NCBI GenBank assembly: GCA_964619485.1
Contig: CAZUCI010000023.1
Span: forward strand, 1 to 37,953
Reading direction: 5' to 3'
Length of the DNA stretch: 37,953 nt
DNA from: UBA2882 sp964619485
Lineage (GTDB): Bacteria; Bacillota; Clostridia; Lachnospirales; Lachnospiraceae
Made by a program: the position numbers and the translations under genes
The notes under the pieces: generated by a model
Databases searched by the model: none
What the model was told of the DNA's origin: nothing
Seen by the model: the letters and a program-made list of their open reading frames with translations, nothing else
Part shown: piece by piece, positions 6,911 through 14,798 of the stretch
Numbering within the stretch: the first letter of the stretch is position 1
How the letters are laid out: each line of letters opens with the position of its first letter

Positions 6911-9586
6911 TTACACCTCAAATTCTATTTCATCTGTTATTTTTTCTTTCCATTTTCGTTGTTCGATCAAAATGTAAATAGAATTTTCGTTTTCCTCACT
7001 TACAAAGGAAGGATTAAATTTAATAAGATATCGGCTGCAATCTATAACATCCAATTTTTCTGTAGGGACATTTACCATCCACTCCTCCCCATGAGGCATA
7101 ATTGCAATACAACCGTTTCTTTTTCGTGTTCCATCCTTATACACCGCATATAGGATACAGGTGTTTTTCAGGTAATGCAAAAGAAGATAGAGAACACCCG
7201 CCAACACAATCGCAAGTAAAATGATTCCGAATGTGATTGTCAGCGTCTTTTGCAATCTATTGTTATTTTTTATTGGTTTCCGTCTGGATTGTGTGTCATT
7301 TTCGCTTAAGCTAACCTGCTTCTCTTCCTTCCTGACTGGTTTAGAAAGAACTACTTCTGACTCCTTTTGAGTCGTTTTTATCGTTTCCTGTTTTGCAAGT
7401 TCCTTTTCATTTTTTGCAGGATTTGCTGTTTTCTTTTCAGATTTGCTGTTTTGAACTTCATCTGACGTTGCTGGTTTCTCTGGAGTTTCAGCAACGAAAG
7501 GCTCATCCTGTTTCGTCACCTGTGGTTCCTCTGGCGGCAATATTTCCACAATTTCCGGTTCCTTTTCGTCCTTTTTCGCAGGTATATCGGGTTTGCTTTC
7601 CGGTTCTGACATTGGTATCATAACCTCTCTAATTGCGGTATTTCCAAGCTTGTCGCGAATCTGTAACACATGTTTTCCATTTTTCAGCTGTCTGAACTCC
7701 CGTTCAGCACTCCATGCGCCATTATCCACTCTGTAAGCATGCTCTTCCAGTCCGCAGCCCTGATCAACTGCATCAACTGTAAATCCTCCCGGCTCACTCT
7801 GTTTTGCAGGATAAATTTCAATTTTATTTATAACAGGTGTATCTCTATCTATGTGTAAATTCTCACCCTCCAAAGCCTCGCTCCTGTTTCCCACACGGTC
7901 CTCGGCCCAAATGACATAGTGTCCATTTTTATCCATCTGAATTTTTGCAGTCAGAGTTTTTTTATTGTCTATACAATTTTCCGATAAGATTCTCTCTTCT
8001 TTTCCCAGATAGATTTTTGTCACTCCGGATTTCATATCAGTTGCTTTTATATTGCCTGTTACAGAAGTACACCACGCTGTTCCATCAATGACTCTCTCAT
8101 GCTCTCTCTCCCATTGAACATTCATAACGGGTGCCTCTTTATCCAGACCTGAAAGCTCCAAACGGGTCTTTGTATGATTGCCGGCAATATCATATGCCTC
8201 CAGCTCTGCCTCACATTCGTGATCAATAACACATTCTATTTTATATGTAAGTTTATTTTCATCGCTCTCGTCCATTTTTCCTTCCATTTTATTTTCACTT
8301 ACGCCGCTTAGATAAAAGGAGGCCACTCCTGATTGTTGATCCTTGGCGCTGGCAGTGATTTGCAGTTCACTGCTCCATACTTCTTCTCCTGCCCTGGAAA
8401 TATTTCCAGCGGGCAATATCTCACAGGAGATAACCGGTGCCTGATGGTCTATTTCAGAAACTGTCAACGATTTTGTTGTGACATTACCCAATGCATCCTT
8501 TACCTTAATCTGATAGGCTCCATTTGCAGTGATTTGATATTCATTTTCCTTTACCCAGTCCCTGCCGTTAAAGCAATAGGGCTTTTCTGCCAGGCCACTT
8601 TGAGCATCAGAAGCAGCCACCATAATCGTATGATGATATTTATAGCCGCTCTCCTTCAGGCCTACAGAAGAAACTGTCGGCGCCTGTCTGTCAATAAAAT
8701 CAACGGTCACCGTCTTTTCTTTTGCCTCATTTCCAAGCTTGTCCTGGCTTTTGGCATAATAGGTTCCATTTGTCTCCACGCGTTTTTCAACAGTAAGCTG
8801 CTCTCCGTTTGCTCCGTTTGAGCTTTCAGCCAAAGTTCCTGCCGCGGAATAGATTCGAACATTTTCTGGTCTAGCTTCTGCATCTCTTGCAGTTGCCATT
8901 AATTTTGCCTCTGTCGCCCAAACCTTCCCATTCCTGTTTACAGTCTCTCCTACTGCAGCTGCTTTCAAATCAAGCTCAGGTCCGCGGTCATCAATATTAG
9001 CCGGAACAGTTACAGGTGCACCGGCAAGCCTCTGATAATAGAAAACGTGATTGTTTTCTCCTCTTTCTTCTGTTATATGGACATAAGCGCCGGATGCCGG
9101 TGTGTATGCATAGGCAATATATTGTGGTACCTCTGACAGCTCCTGCACATGCATTTTACAGGAAATTTCTGATGCCGGAGAATAATTTCTTGATACCACG
9201 CTTCCCTCTATTCTGCCAAGGGCAATGGCACCGTCATCCCAGAGCATTCCTCTATCGTTATAGGCAAAATGGCAGCCTCCCTGTGGATCTATGCTGTTTC
9301 CGACCATAAATGCACCGCCTGTGCCCTGATCAAAGGCTGTCCAGGCAGAAACTCTTAAAATGTATTGTAAATCATAGCCTCCAAATGCCTCATAACCGTT
9401 TACATTTTTTCCATTTCCTGTGGCAGTGATAATAACCTCTCCACTCTCACTTGCCCCCGTCATGGCATAATTGTATGCATAAGTATTTACTGTTGTATTC
9501 CCAAGGCACAATGCGCCTGCTATTACGCCACTCAACACACGTAACAGCACCTTTCTTTTTCCCCCGCTGTTTTCTCTTTTTTTCAT
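6911..9586 (-). CDS. Surface protein: signal peptide, Ig-like repeats, membrane anchor, cytoplasmic tail
   Basis: An 891-residue protein starting at MKKREN (GGAGG 5 bases upstream; the alternative ATG at 9598 overlaps that site). A basic N-terminus and hydrophobic stretch form a signal peptide, with likely cleavage near residue 38 after NTYA. The first 190 residues form an unrecognised extracellular domain. It is followed by about five Ig-like repeats of roughly 85 residues, each opening with D-x-x-AP(T/V)I-like and closing with D-x-x-GN. A Pro/Glu/Lys-rich stalk then leads to one membrane segment (about 782-804) and an 85-residue basic, cytoplasmic C-terminal domain. There is no LPxTG sorting signal, so it is membrane-anchored. 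The cytoplasmic tail is unusual and could signal or bind a partner. Function is unknown; adhesion or wall sensing are guesses. Confidence 0.85.
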   Translation of the reverse strand: MKKRENSGGKRKVLLRVLSGVIAGALCLGNTTVNTYAYNYAMTGASESGEVIITATGNGKNVNGYEAFGGYDLQYILRVSAWTAFDQGTGGAFMVGNSIDPQGGCHFAYNDRGMLWDDGAIALGRIEGSVVSRNYSPASEISCKMHVQELSEVPQYIAYAYTPASGAYVHITEERGENNHVFYYQRLAGAPVTVPANIDDRGPELDLKAAAVGETVNRNGKVWATEAKLMATARDAEARPENVRIYSAAGTLAESSNGANGEQLTVEKRVETNGTYYAKSQDKLGNEAKEKTVTVDFIDRQAPTVSSVGLKESGYKYHHTIMVAASDAQSGLAEKPYCFNGRDWVKENEYQITANGAYQIKVKDALGNVTTKSLTVSEIDHQAPVISCEILPAGNISRAGEEVWSSELQITASAKDQQSGVASFYLSGVSENKMEGKMDESDENKLTYKIECVIDHECEAELEAYDIAGNHTKTRLELSGLDKEAPVMNVQWEREHERVIDGTAWCTSVTGNIKATDMKSGVTKIYLGKEERILSENCIDNKKTLTAKIQMDKNGHYVIWAEDRVGNRSEALEGENLHIDRDTPVINKIEIYPAKQSEPGGFTVDAVDQGCGLEEHAYRVDNGAWSAEREFRQLKNGKHVLQIRDKLGNTAIREVMIPMSEPESKPDIPAKKDEKEPEIVEILPPEEPQVTKQDEPFVAETPEKPATSDEVQNSKSEKKTANPAKNEKELAKQETIKTTQKESEVVLSKPVRKEEKQVSLSENDTQSRRKPIKNNNRLQKTLTITFGIILLAIVLAGVLYLLLHYLKNTCILYAVYKDGTRKRNGCIAIMPHGEEWMVNVPTEKLDVIDCSRYLIKFNPSFVSEENENSIYILIEQRKWKEKITDEIEFEV

Positions 9587-9672
9587 TCGTTCCTCCATTT
9601 AACTAAAATAAAAATGCAGGCTTACCAAATCATAAACACCATCTCCGTTTCAATTTTCGTCTTTTCTTTTTG

Positions 9673-9755
9673 AAAAAATCGGGTGAACACCCTGTGACGC
9701 AGCTATCCGCTGCAAGAACTTCTTATACTGCATTTATTGCAGTGCATTTTATAAG
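9673..9755 (-). promoter_or_regulatory. Structured leader of the surface-protein gene
   Basis: Three successive potential hairpins are read on the minus strand: 9722-9755 (CTTATA and CTGCA arms around ATAAA), 9699-9713 (GCAGC/GCTGC) and 9681-9692 (GGGT/ACCC), followed by six T residues at 9673-9678. The last element resembles a short terminator about 85 bases before the start codon. I do not recognise a known riboswitch class, and I see no convincing promoter. Confidence 0.35.
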
Positions 9756-9775
9756 AATGTATTTAGAAAAATAAC

Positions 9776-9803
9776 ATGGCACCAGACATTTGTCCAGTGC
9801 CAT
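9776..9803 (-). terminator. Rho-independent terminator after the SGNH gene
   Basis: A 13-bp stem (two internal G-T wobbles) with a 2-base loop, starting ATGGCAC and ending GTGCCAT, is followed on the minus strand by GTTATTTTTCT. It lies about 70 bases after the SGNH stop codon, closing the MBOAT/SGNH transcript. Confidence 0.75.
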
Positions 9804-9873
9804 AATCAACTTTATCATCAATTTCAAAAACTTTGTGAAACATTACTATAAAATATATTCAGAATCCCTGTCT

Positions 9874-10905
9874 TTAATGATCCAGTGCCCCGGTTACATA
9901 GGCCTGAGTCCTGAGATAATCCATAAATTCCTGTAAATTGTCCTCTTTTACCAAAAAGCCAAAATACCCTCCGTATTCTTCTGACCGGTCTGTGTTCATG
10001 GAGATGGTTTCCATCATAATATCTGCCGCTTCCGGTGTGAAATGGCTGGTTTCAAAATAGTAGGAAGAATCCATGGATATCTTATTGTAACCACTGAAAT
10101 TATAAAAAGGAGTTACATGAGCCAGTGCTTCCAGAAAATCCAGATACCCCTTGCCTACGCTTCTCTCATAGGTGGACACATAGAGCGGATTGGTAAAGAC
10201 TGTAAGTTTGATATCATACTCCCTGCAAAGCTTAACAAGCTGTTCAATCTCTGCAATTGCCTCATCAGTTCTTGGTTTATAATAGTCCGACCAATAGGCC
10301 TCCTTATTGTTTTCATCAAAAATTATTTCCTGATTTAATTTTTCATTTCCTGTGGAATAAAGCCGCTGTCTGAGCTCATCCGTGTCACCCTTATGGTTTT
10401 CTATCACCTTCAAAGATTCCAGTGTAGTGATTGTATCCAGATATTTTCCATAGAACTGCACCTTCTCCTTCACGCTTCCGGAATAGGGATATGCGATACG
10501 GTACAGCTGGTCAGAATGTGTTGCCGGGTCCACCAGAAAAGAAATATTATCCACACTTAGATAGACCTGTTTGGGAATCTCTCCACCATCAATCAACGCA
10601 AGCAACGTCTGATACTGCTCCGCAGGCAGTCCCTCTGAGTAGGACAGGTTGTACCACCTTCCATCCGGGAGCTTACTGACATCAATAAATCCCGCCCTGG
10701 AGGAGCCAAAAAGATAAGAATCATATTCGTCCTGATGCGCTAATACAAACTGCGTCTTTATGAAATTTTTGTTTGGCTCAACTCCATTATCCCGAATAGA
10801 ACCCGCATGAAAGATATTGTACGGATCAACCCCAACATTGACCGGTAAAACAACCAATGCCAGCAGGACAAGAAAGAGCGTGAGCTTTCCAATGAATTTT
10901 TTCAT
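9874..10905 (-). CDS. SGNH-hydrolase-like partner of MBOAT acyltransferase (DltD/AlgJ-like)
   Basis: A 343-residue protein with one N-terminal membrane segment (residues 6-25), the rest predicted outside. The block YLFGSSRAGF holds the candidate nucleophile Ser68 or Ser69, in the place of the GDS block of SGNH enzymes. The C-terminal block FETSHFTPEA holds His288, with Glu where Asp is usual in the DxxH motif. Such proteins work with MBOAT proteins, which pass an acyl group across the membrane, and complete O-acylation of an exported polymer. The MBOAT gene lies directly upstream. The ATG at 10905 lacks a clear Shine-Dalgarno site; an in-frame GTG at 10965 is no better. The 117-base junction contains a strong potential RNA structure (10919-10963), which may explain the weak site. 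Confidence 0.82.
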   Translation of the reverse strand: MKKFIGKLTLFLVLLALVVLPVNVGVDPYNIFHAGSIRDNGVEPNKNFIKTQFVLAHQDEYDSYLFGSSRAGFIDVSKLPDGRWYNLSYSEGLPAEQYQTLLALIDGGEIPKQVYLSVDNISFLVDPATHSDQLYRIAYPYSGSVKEKVQFYGKYLDTITTLESLKVIENHKGDTDELRQRLYSTGNEKLNQEIIFDENNKEAYWSDYYKPRTDEAIAEIEQLVKLCREYDIKLTVFTNPLYVSTYERSVGKGYLDFLEALAHVTPFYNFSGYNKISMDSSYYFETSHFTPEAADIMMETISMNTDRSEEYGGYFGFLVKEDNLQEFMDYLRTQAYVTGALDH

Positions 10906-10918
10906 GTTCGCTACCACA

Positions 10919-10963
10919 CTGCAGGCGCGTTGTCCCAAGGTTTGTGTGCCTGCAGCACAAACC
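10919..10963 (-). promoter_or_regulatory. Potential H-type pseudoknot or alternative hairpins before the SGNH gene
   Basis: On the minus strand GGTTTGTG and CACAAACC form an 8-bp stem. The 9-base loop is CTGCAGGCA, and its first 8 bases are perfectly complementary to GCCTGCAG, found 12 bases after the stem and 13 bases before the ATG at 10905. The two helices therefore form either a pseudoknot or two competing hairpins. No T-run follows, so it is not a terminator. No known riboswitch is recognised. Confidence 0.55.
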
Positions 10964-11021
10964 ACCGAAGTGAAAGCCGGGGAAAATCATTTGCTGTGCA
11001 GCGATTTGCCAGGGCTCGCAC

Positions 11022-12377
11022 TCAAAACTGAAAATATATAAACTGCTGTGTACTTCCACCATGAATGTGAAATGCTATAATTGCTCCGGCAAGACTCAGA
11101 TAGATAATCCAGCGGAGCGGTGCCTTCCACGATTTCATGGATGCCAGCACATCCATCCTGATACTCCTCCAGTCATAAACAGCAAGAAGAAGCACCGATA
11201 CCACAATCAGGAAAAAATCTCTTTTATTCATACCAAGCTTTAAATAAGCAAGCTTCGGTGATAAATCATACCACATGTATCGCAGGAACATCCAGGCATC
11301 AGCAAAGGAATCCGCTCTGAAAAAAATCCATGCAAAGCTCACAGCGCAAAAGGTCAGAAGCACAGCTAACACTTTTGGCATTTTCCATTTCACATGCTCC
11401 TTCCAAAAACGGTAAAGCATCTGATAAAGGCCATGAAGTGCTCCCCAGAATAAGAATGTCAGGCTCGCACCGTGCCAGATGCCGCTCACAAGAAAGGTGA
11501 TCATTAAGTTAAAATATGTTTTAACTTTTCCTTTTCTACTGCCGCCCAGAGGGAAATAAACATAATCCCTCAGCCAACTGGACAGGGAAATATGCCATCT
11601 ATCCCAGAATTCCCTGATATTGCAGGCAAAATATGGGCTTTTGAAGTTTTCCATTGAAACAACTCCAAACAGCCTTGCAATTCCTATTGCCATGTCAGAA
11701 TAGCCGGAAAAATCGCAGTAAATTTCAATGGTATAAAAAAGCGAAACCACAAGATACGTGATTCCCATATAGGAACCCGGCTGCTCAAAAACAGGATTCA
11801 CATATCGGGCAAGAGTGTCTGCAATCAGCATTTTTTTACATAAGCCAAGAAGAATCAGCCGCATTCCATAGGCTGCCTGATCATACTGAAACACCTTATC
11901 ATCCCGAAGCTGTGGAATCAGTGTAGAAGCACGGTTGATTGGTCCGGAAACCAGGTCAGGGAAGAACGCCAGATAGGTCAGTACCTCCACCGGATTTTTA
12001 ACTGCCTGCTGTTTCCCCATCCTTACATCCGCCAAATAGCTGACTGCCTTAAATATATAAAAAGAAATGCCCACAGGAACAACAATACTCTCGCCAATCC
12101 CCGGAAGGAAGCCGGCATACTTAAAGAAACAAAGCAGTCCGAGTTGAAAAATAACACCCGTTGTAAAAGCCACCCTGCTTTTTCTGCCCACCAGTGCCAT
12201 TCCGTAGGTAATCAAAGAAACCATAAGCAAAAGCACAACAAACCACGGCTGAAAGGTCGCATAAAACAGGTAACTTACCAGCAGCAGGAGCGGCATTCTG
12301 TATTTATTTGGAGCTGCCCAGTACAGGAAAAACACAATGGGCATAAATATGGCAAATGCCAGTGATGTAAACTGCAT
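11022..12377 (-). CDS. MBOAT family O-acyltransferase (AlgI/DltB-like)
   Basis: A 451-residue polytopic membrane protein that moves acyl groups from the cytoplasm to an exported glycan or polymer. The start MQFTSLAFAIFMPIVFFLYW is typical for the family. The conserved block FWDRWHISLSSWLRDYVYFPLGGSRKG-type is present, and the invariant catalytic histidine is His302 in SGIWHGASLTF. Together with the downstream SGNH gene it forms the usual two-protein acylation module. The leader is odd: five near-perfect 12-base repeats end 16 bases before the ATG and provide only a weak AAAGG site. The acceptor is unknown; wall peptidoglycan, teichoic acid or a capsule are all possible. Confidence 0.93.
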   Translation of the reverse strand: MQFTSLAFAIFMPIVFFLYWAAPNKYRMPLLLLVSYLFYATFQPWFVVLLLMVSLITYGMALVGRKSRVAFTTGVIFQLGLLCFFKYAGFLPGIGESIVVPVGISFYIFKAVSYLADVRMGKQQAVKNPVEVLTYLAFFPDLVSGPINRASTLIPQLRDDKVFQYDQAAYGMRLILLGLCKKMLIADTLARYVNPVFEQPGSYMGITYLVVSLFYTIEIYCDFSGYSDMAIGIARLFGVVSMENFKSPYFACNIREFWDRWHISLSSWLRDYVYFPLGGSRKGKVKTYFNLMITFLVSGIWHGASLTFLFWGALHGLYQMLYRFWKEHVKWKMPKVLAVLLTFCAVSFAWIFFRADSFADAWMFLRYMWYDLSPKLAYLKLGMNKRDFFLIVVSVLLLAVYDWRSIRMDVLASMKSWKAPLRWIIYLSLAGAIIAFHIHGGSTQQFIYFQF

Positions 12378-12393
12378 CTTTTGTTTTGTTTCC

Positions 12394-12453
12394 TTTCCAG
12401 TTTTCTTTCCAGTTTTCTTTCCAGTTTTCTTTCCAGCTTTTTTTCCAGTTTCC
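12394..12453. repeat. 12-bp tandem repeat, five near copies, in the MBOAT leader
   Basis: Units of TTTCCAGTTTTC on the plus strand sit at 12394, 12406 and 12418 (exact), with near copies at 12430 and 12442. They occupy the ribosome-binding region of the MBOAT gene, and each copy brings a weak GGAAAG to the transcript. Slipped-strand changes in copy number would move the site by 12 bases at a time. Confidence 0.85.
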
Positions 12454-12505
12454 TAAACGCACATATGCCCTCTGCCATAACGCAAAGGGCACAAAAGATT
12501 CATTC

Positions 12506-12631
12506 TCAGTCTTCTTCATTTTCCTCATCGGCTATTGCTGCAGACGCGCTGGAAGCTGTCACAACAGCAACGATTACAGCCACAATTACAACCAGTAAAA
12601 TCAGTCCCAAAATTCCAAACATTAATATCAT
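12506..12631 (-). CDS. 41-residue single-pass membrane peptide
   Basis: A short gene with a strong start: AAGGAG lies 7 bases before the ATG at 12631. The product has a hydrophobic stretch, MILMFGILGLILLVVIVAVI and a few more residues (about 1-25), then a small-residue segment TASSASAAIADEE and an acidic end, DEENEED. This is a typical small membrane protein with an external or cytoplasmic acidic tail; a very short signal-peptide-like precursor cut after an alanine is also possible. It is the gene just upstream of the MBOAT/SGNH pair, 128 bases before the MBOAT start, and probably co-transcribed. I do not recognise a family. Small proteins next to DltB-like MBOAT genes exist in dlt operons (DltX), which makes an accessory role a reasonable guess. 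Confidence 0.65.
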   Translation of the reverse strand: MILMFGILGLILLVVIVAVIVAVVTASSASAAIADEENEED

Positions 12632-12745
12632 AGTTTTCTCCTTCAGTTCTTTACTTTCAATATCTTCTATTTTACATTAGGAATGAGAAATAAGAAATAG
12701 ATTTCAAATAAAATTTATAATTTTCTATTGTTCAGACCTTCTTTT

Positions 12746-13507
12746 TTAATTTTTACATTGTCTGCCGTCTGCATTCATGTGATAATCGTCCCGGTAAATC
12801 AACTCCGAAACAGGCACAAAGGTATATCCCATCTCCTTTAATCTTGTTATCAGCTCATTTAAGGCCTCCGCCGTATACTTTGCCCCATTGTGGCACAGTA
12901 TAATCGAACCATTGCCCAATGCCTTGTGATTACAAACCCGCTCAATAATGTCATTTACGCCATAATCCTTCCAGTCAAGACTGTCCACATCCCACTGAAT
13001 CGTATAATACCCAAGTGCTTTTGCATTGGTCACCACGTGATTATCATAATCTCCATATGGAGGCCGAAACAAAAACATTTCATAGCCCGTCAATGCCTTC
13101 ACCTTTTCATGGACCTTCTTCAGCTCCTCCTGGCACTGGCCATCAGAGAGCTGTGACATATTTTTATGATTTTCACTGTGATTACCGAGATCATGCCCGT
13201 CCTTAAGAATCGCCTTCACATCCTCCGGATAAGACTCCACCCAGCCCCCTGTCATAAAAAAGGTCACATGTACATTCTGATTTCTCAAAATTTCCAGAAT
13301 CTGTCCCGTATCCTCGTTCCCCCAGGCCGCATCAAAGGTCAGGGCAATTTTCTTTTCCGGTGTCTCCACGCAGTACACAGGAAGCTCTCTTCCATTTACT
13401 GTATTGCTTACAGAAACCTGCCCGGAAATCATAAACCCAATGACAATTGCCAGAAGTAATGCGGCAGTCGCCATAAGAATAAACCGGTTTTTATTTATCG
13501 TACGCAT
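12746..13507 (-). CDS. PdaB-like polysaccharide deacetylase
   Basis: A 253-residue protein with an N-terminal membrane anchor or signal (residues 9-28) and a NodB deacetylase domain from about residue 50, acting outside the membrane on wall or spore glycans. Motif 1 is TFDAAWGNED: the catalytic Asp59 is present but the second, metal-binding Asp is Ala, as in PdaB-type sporulation deacetylases that have TFD followed by other residues. Motif 2 HSENH gives His110 and His114, motif 3 is RPPYG (148-152), and DVDSLDWKDYG and ILCHN follow. The start is ATG at 13507; its GTGAGG ribosome site is the 3' arm of a terminator-like hairpin (13514-13549). A GTG at 13519 would fall on that site and is less likely. 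Confidence 0.88.
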   Translation of the reverse strand: MRTINKNRFILMATAALLLAIVIGFMISGQVSVSNTVNGRELPVYCVETPEKKIALTFDAAWGNEDTGQILEILRNQNVHVTFFMTGGWVESYPEDVKAILKDGHDLGNHSENHKNMSQLSDGQCQEELKKVHEKVKALTGYEMFLFRPPYGDYDNHVVTNAKALGYYTIQWDVDSLDWKDYGVNDIIERVCNHKALGNGSIILCHNGAKYTAEALNELITRLKEMGYTFVPVSELIYRDDYHMNADGRQCKN

Positions 13508-13549
13508 AAAAAACCTCACATATGCTCCCTTATGGAAGTATATGTGAGG
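13508..13549 (-). terminator. Terminator hairpin whose 3' arm is the deacetylase ribosome binding site
   Basis: On the minus strand CCTCACATAT (13540-13549) pairs perfectly with ATATGTGAGG (13514-13523), with an inner stem around ATAA. Six T residues (13508-13513) follow directly, and then the ATG of the deacetylase gene at 13507. The element can therefore end transcription from the EamA gene and, in read-through RNA, hide GTGAGG. Confidence 0.8.
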
Positions 13550-13576
13550 TTCACCTTCATTATTCTATTGTAAAGC

Positions 13577-14521
13577 TCATGATTTTCTTTTGGCCGGTAC
13601 CGGCAGCTGTGCCAGCACAATCCCTGCAAAAATCAGGGCACAGCCCAATCCTTCCCAAATTGTTAAAGCCTGTTTTAATATCAGCCAGCCTGCTAAAACT
13701 GAGAAAACGGATTCAAGACTCATCAGAAGTGCCGCAATGGTAGGATTGAAATTTTTCTGTCCTACAATCTGTAAGGTGTAGCCAGCTCCACAGGATAACA
13801 CTCCCGCATAGAGAATCGGTGCCCACGCACTCATTATATTTGCCATGGTTGGTGTCTCTGTGAAAAGCATCACAATTCCGGATAATATACCGCAGACAAG
13901 GAACTGAATTGCCGCCATTTTCACTCCATTAACCTTTGGAGCAAAGTAATCCACACAGAGAATGTGTCCAGAGAAGGTCAATGCACAGATCAGGACCAGA
14001 ATATCACCCTTTGTAAAGGAGGCTTCTCCCATCATCGTCAGAAAGTAAAAACCAATCACAGCCAAAACCACGCTGATCCATACAAGAAGGCTGCACTTTT
14101 TCTTAAAAAAGATACCCAGAATTGGCACAATTATGATATAAAGAGCTGTGATAAATCCGGCCTTACCCACTGTCGTATACTGAATTCCAATTTGTTGAAA
14201 GCTTCCTGCCACAAATAGAAAAATACCGCAAAGAGTCCCTCCCAAAATAAGAGAACGTCTCTCAGCCTTCTGTACCGCTTCCGGATTTTCCTGTTGAAGC
14301 TTTTCTCTCTGCAGGTTTTCTTTTTTCTTTTCCTTCTTATTTAATAAGAAAATAACCGGAAGCAGAACAATTGCACCACAAAGGTTTCTGATGCAGTTAA
14401 AGGTAAACGGACCCACATAATCCATACCAACGCTCTGTGCCACGAAGGCAAATCCCCAGATTGCAGCAGTTAACACAAGCAGCACGGGGCTTTTCCAGTT
14501 TCTATTTTGATTTGTTTCCAT
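13577..14521 (-). CDS. EamA/DMT-family transporter
   Basis: A 314-residue protein with about ten hydrophobic segments in two five-helix EamA repeats, the drug/metabolite transporter layout. The first repeat begins LVLTAAIWGFAFVAQSVGMDYVGPFT and the second LVLICALTFSGHILCVDYFAPK; the second ends LLMSLESVFSVLAGWLILKQ, a typical EamA block. A charged loop (KKEKKKENLQREKLQQENPE region, about residues 62-90) is longer than usual. Substrate unknown; export of metabolites or amino acids is common in the family. It has GGAGAT before the ATG at 14521 and its own promoter, divergent from the hybrid kinase gene. Confidence 0.9.
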   Translation of the reverse strand: METNQNRNWKSPVLLVLTAAIWGFAFVAQSVGMDYVGPFTFNCIRNLCGAIVLLPVIFLLNKKEKKKENLQREKLQQENPEAVQKAERRSLILGGTLCGIFLFVAGSFQQIGIQYTTVGKAGFITALYIIIVPILGIFFKKKCSLLVWISVVLAVIGFYFLTMMGEASFTKGDILVLICALTFSGHILCVDYFAPKVNGVKMAAIQFLVCGILSGIVMLFTETPTMANIMSAWAPILYAGVLSCGAGYTLQIVGQKNFNPTIAALLMSLESVFSVLAGWLILKQALTIWEGLGCALIFAGIVLAQLPVPAKRKS

Positions 14522-14565
14522 TTTTTCTTTTATCTCCCTGTATTATATTCATGCACAACAGGTCT

Positions 14566-14594
14566 ATTTTAGCATTATGCACGCACGCTGGCAA
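14566..14594 (-). promoter_or_regulatory. Promoter for the EamA gene
   Basis: On the minus strand TTGCCA (14589-14594), a 17-base spacer and TAAAAT (14566-14571) lie 45 bases before the ATG at 14521. The -10 and following bases, TAAAATAGACCT, are the same as at the plus-strand promoter at 25515, which suggests a related start region. Confidence 0.6.
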
Positions 14595-14722
14595 TTAAAA
14601 AAAGGTGATTTTTCGCCTTATTTTCCGCCTCTTTTGGAAAGTAACACAAAGCGAGCGTGCTTTTTTTGTGCATTTTTTTGGCTTTTTTCACCCTCGGCTC
14701 TATTTCAAACATTTGCCCTTTT

Positions 14723-14731
14723 TGCTATAAT
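14723..14731 (+). promoter_or_regulatory. Extended -10 promoter for the hybrid kinase gene
   Basis: TGCTATAAT contains a perfect TATAAT (14726-14731) preceded by the TGn extension. The -35 region is weak (TTTCAA at 14703-14708). It lies about 68 bases before the start codon at 14799. Confidence 0.6.
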
Positions 14732-14798
14732 CATTGTATGTAATGAAAAACAATTTGGGGGTCTTTTCATAAGGTCTCACGGGGAAGAGGTAAAAAAT

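Noticed and set aside
8333..8821. 162-codon plus-strand frame
   Set aside because: Antisense to the Ig repeats of the surface protein; no support.
12304..12528. Minus-strand frame with WKEN repeats overlapping the MBOAT start
   Set aside because: The repeat is the 12-bp DNA repeat read in one frame; it begins inside the 41-aa gene and runs into MBOAT in another frame.
14577..14798. 74-codon upstream extension of the hybrid kinase
   Set aside because: It spans the -10 promoter element and lacks a ribosome site; the ATG at 14799 with AGAGG starts directly with the membrane segment.
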